DNA from: Sphingobium yanoikuyae
GTDB taxonomy: Bacteria; Pseudomonadota; Alphaproteobacteria; Sphingomonadales; Sphingomonadaceae
NCBI RefSeq assembly: GCF_013001025.1
Contig: NZ_CP053021.1
Span: 558,001 to 622,000, forward strand
Length of the DNA stretch: 64,000 nt
Direction of reading: 5' to 3'
Below the pieces are notes generated by a model. The model ran no database searches, had not been told where the DNA came from, and saw only the letters and a program-made list of their open reading frames with translations. How positions within the stretch are numbered: position 1 is the stretch's first letter; each line of letters opens with the position of its first letter. The position numbers and the translations under genes are program-made. Shown in pieces: positions 62,922 to 64,000 of this stretch.

Positions 62922-63865
62922 GCGCTGCGCCGCATATCCCTGTCCTCCTGACCGAAGTGCTCGATGCGCTCGCCATTACCCCAGGCGAGCGGCATGTCGA
63001 CGGCACCTTCGGCGCGGGCGGCTATTCCAGCGCCATGGCGGCGGCTGGCGCGCAGGTCTTTGCCTTCGATCGCGACCCCGATGCGATCCGGGAAGGGCAG
63101 GCGCTGGCCGATGAAAAGGGTATCACGCTGATCCCCGGCGAATTTTCGCGGATGGAGGAGCTGTTGGCCGAGCGCGGCGTCAGCAGCGTGTCGGGCATCA
63201 CGCTGGATATCGGCGTGTCGTCGATGCAGCTCGACCGGCCCGAACGTGGCTTTTCCTTCCAGGCGGACGGCCCGCTCGACATGACGATGAGCCAGGGCGG
63301 CATGAGCGCGGCCGATTTCCTCAACACCGCCGCGGAAGAGGATATTGCCGACGTCATCTATCGCTATGGCGAGGAGCCGCGGTCGCGCCGGGTTGCCCGC
63401 GCGATTGTCGATGCGCGGCCGCTGGAGCGGACCGGGCAGCTTGCTGCCGTCGTGCGCCGGGCGCTGGGCTACAAGCCGCATGACAAGAAGGATCCCTCGA
63501 CCCGCACCTTCCAGGCGATCCGCATCCATGTGAATCGCGAACTGGAGGAGCTGGAGCGTGCGCTCGAAGCGGCGGAAGCGCTGCTGGAGCCGGGCGGCCG
63601 CCTTGCGATCGTGACCTTCCACAGTCTGGAGGACCGCATCGTCAAGCAGTTCCTGCGCAAGCGCAGCGGCAGCGAGGCGGGCGGATCGCGCCACCTGCCC
63701 GAGAAGAAGGTCGAGGTCGCGCCTGCATTCGAAAAGCCCGCCAAGGCCGTAAAGCCCGGCGAAACGGAACTGGCGCGCAATCCGCGTGCCCGTTCCGCCA
63801 CCCTGCGCAGCGCCGTGCGGACCGGCGCCCCTGTTGCCAATGCCCATCGGAGTGCCCGGCCATGA
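62918..63865 (+). CDS. rsmH: 16S rRNA (cytosine-1402-N4)-methyltransferase RsmH (MraW)
   Basis: 315 residues from GTG 62918. It starts [10 protein letters not shown], with the SAM motif [10 protein letters not shown] near 25 and the M-R-M-x-Q/D-M-T-M region (L-D-M-T-M-S-Q-G) and [10 protein letters not shown] near 225. It methylates N4 of C1402 in the ribosomal P site. It overlaps ftsL by 4 bases. Confidence 0.95.
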   Translation: MSAAPHIPVLLTEVLDALAITPGERHVDGTFGAGGYSSAMAAAGAQVFAFDRDPDAIREGQALADEKGITLIPGEFSRMEELLAERGVSSVSGITLDIGVSSMQLDRPERGFSFQADGPLDMTMSQGGMSAADFLNTAAEEDIADVIYRYGEEPRSRRVARAIVDARPLERTGQLAAVVRRALGYKPHDKKDPSTRTFQAIRIHVNRELEELERALEAAEALLEPGGRLAIVTFHSLEDRIVKQFLRKRSGSEAGGSRHLPEKKVEVAPAFEKPAKAVKPGETELARNPRARSATLRSAVRTGAPVANAHRSARP

Positions 63866-64000
63866 TCGCGGTCAAGAGATTGCAGAGCCTGATCTGGGTG
63901 TTGCTGGTCGCGCTTGGTGCGCTTGGCGCCTATCTCGTCTCCTTGAAGGTCGCGACCGAGCGCAATGATGTGATGCGGGTGCGGATGCAGATCGCGCAGG
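63862..64000 (+). CDS. ftsL: Cell division protein FtsL (partial, truncated by window end)
   Basis: The first 46 residues only: a short cytoplasmic start, one transmembrane helix ([17 protein letters not shown]) and the start of a coiled coil ([10 protein letters not shown]). Position directly after rsmH (ATGA overlap) and this topology fit FtsL. The rest is outside the window. Confidence 0.8.
   Translation, partial: MIAVKRLQSLIWVLLVALGALGAYLVSLKVATERNDVMRVRMQIAQ

Overview
The window is a GC-rich, gene-dense stretch of alphaproteobacterial chromosome. It most likely comes from a sphingomonad (Sphingobium or a close relative). The evidence is the gene order argS-SPOR-nagZ-scpAB-tatABC, cpoB-tilS-ftsH and ispH-thrB-rnhA, a CcrM-type GANTC methyltransferase, a split pntAA/pntAB/pntB transhydrogenase with the alphaproteobacterial aa3-oxidase subunit IV peptide, a tad/cpa pilus cluster, and the start of a dcw cluster (mraZ-rsmH-ftsL). 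No rRNA, tRNA, CRISPR array, prophage or complete insertion sequence was recognised.

Layout. 1-5.5 kb: a short-chain dehydrogenase, a Gdx/SugE-type SMR exporter with a guanidine-riboswitch-like leader, and an HxlR regulator divergent from a five-gene run of small binding-fold proteins (VOC, DUF1428, double VOC, PhnB-like VOC, SRPBCC). 5.5-6.3 kb: a gene-poor gap with two dispersed palindromic repeats around a small membrane ORF. 6.3-12.3 kb: a PL22-like oligogalacturonate lyase, a BA14K-like secreted protein, and an EF-hand protein beside a TonB-dependent receptor; both members of that pair carry Gly/Pro-rich segments. 12.3-14.8 kb: two tandem aminotransferases with twin-arginine signals. 15-30.6 kb: ptsP, a RodZ-like protein, cpoB, tilS, ftsH, a GH43 glycosidase, guaB, an RsmB-like methyltransferase and an NtrC-type regulator. 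30.7-34.3 kb: aa3 subunit IV and the pnt operon, interrupted by a repeat-flanked DUF559 gene. 34.4-38.6 kb: a racemase, folP, ccrM with a dense GANTC leader, and a small ArsR regulator with a perfect operator palindrome. 38.7-45.8 kb: tadC-tadB-cpaE-cpaD-cpaC-cpaB-cpaA on the minus strand, without the cpaF/tadA ATPase. 45.9-62.2 kb: mainly core metabolism, envelope, Tat export and chromosome condensation. 62.4-64 kb: mraZ, rsmH and a truncated ftsL.

How the parts fit. Several loci concern growth and the envelope: CpoB, FtsH, NagZ, SPOR, ScpAB, a SleB-like hydrolase and dcw. CcrM may connect to them, because GANTC sites are packed upstream of ccrM itself (eight) and of mraZ (three). TatABC is encoded in the same window as three proteins that look Tat-exported (two aminotransferases and a GH43 enzyme). 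Carbohydrate use (PL22, GH43, TonB receptor) suggests exposure to plant polysaccharides. The most unusual items are the GANTC clusters, the Tat aminotransferase pair, the EF-hand/TonB receptor pair, the tad cluster without its ATPase and the DUF559 cassette inside pnt. None of these is proven to be a new system from sequence alone.
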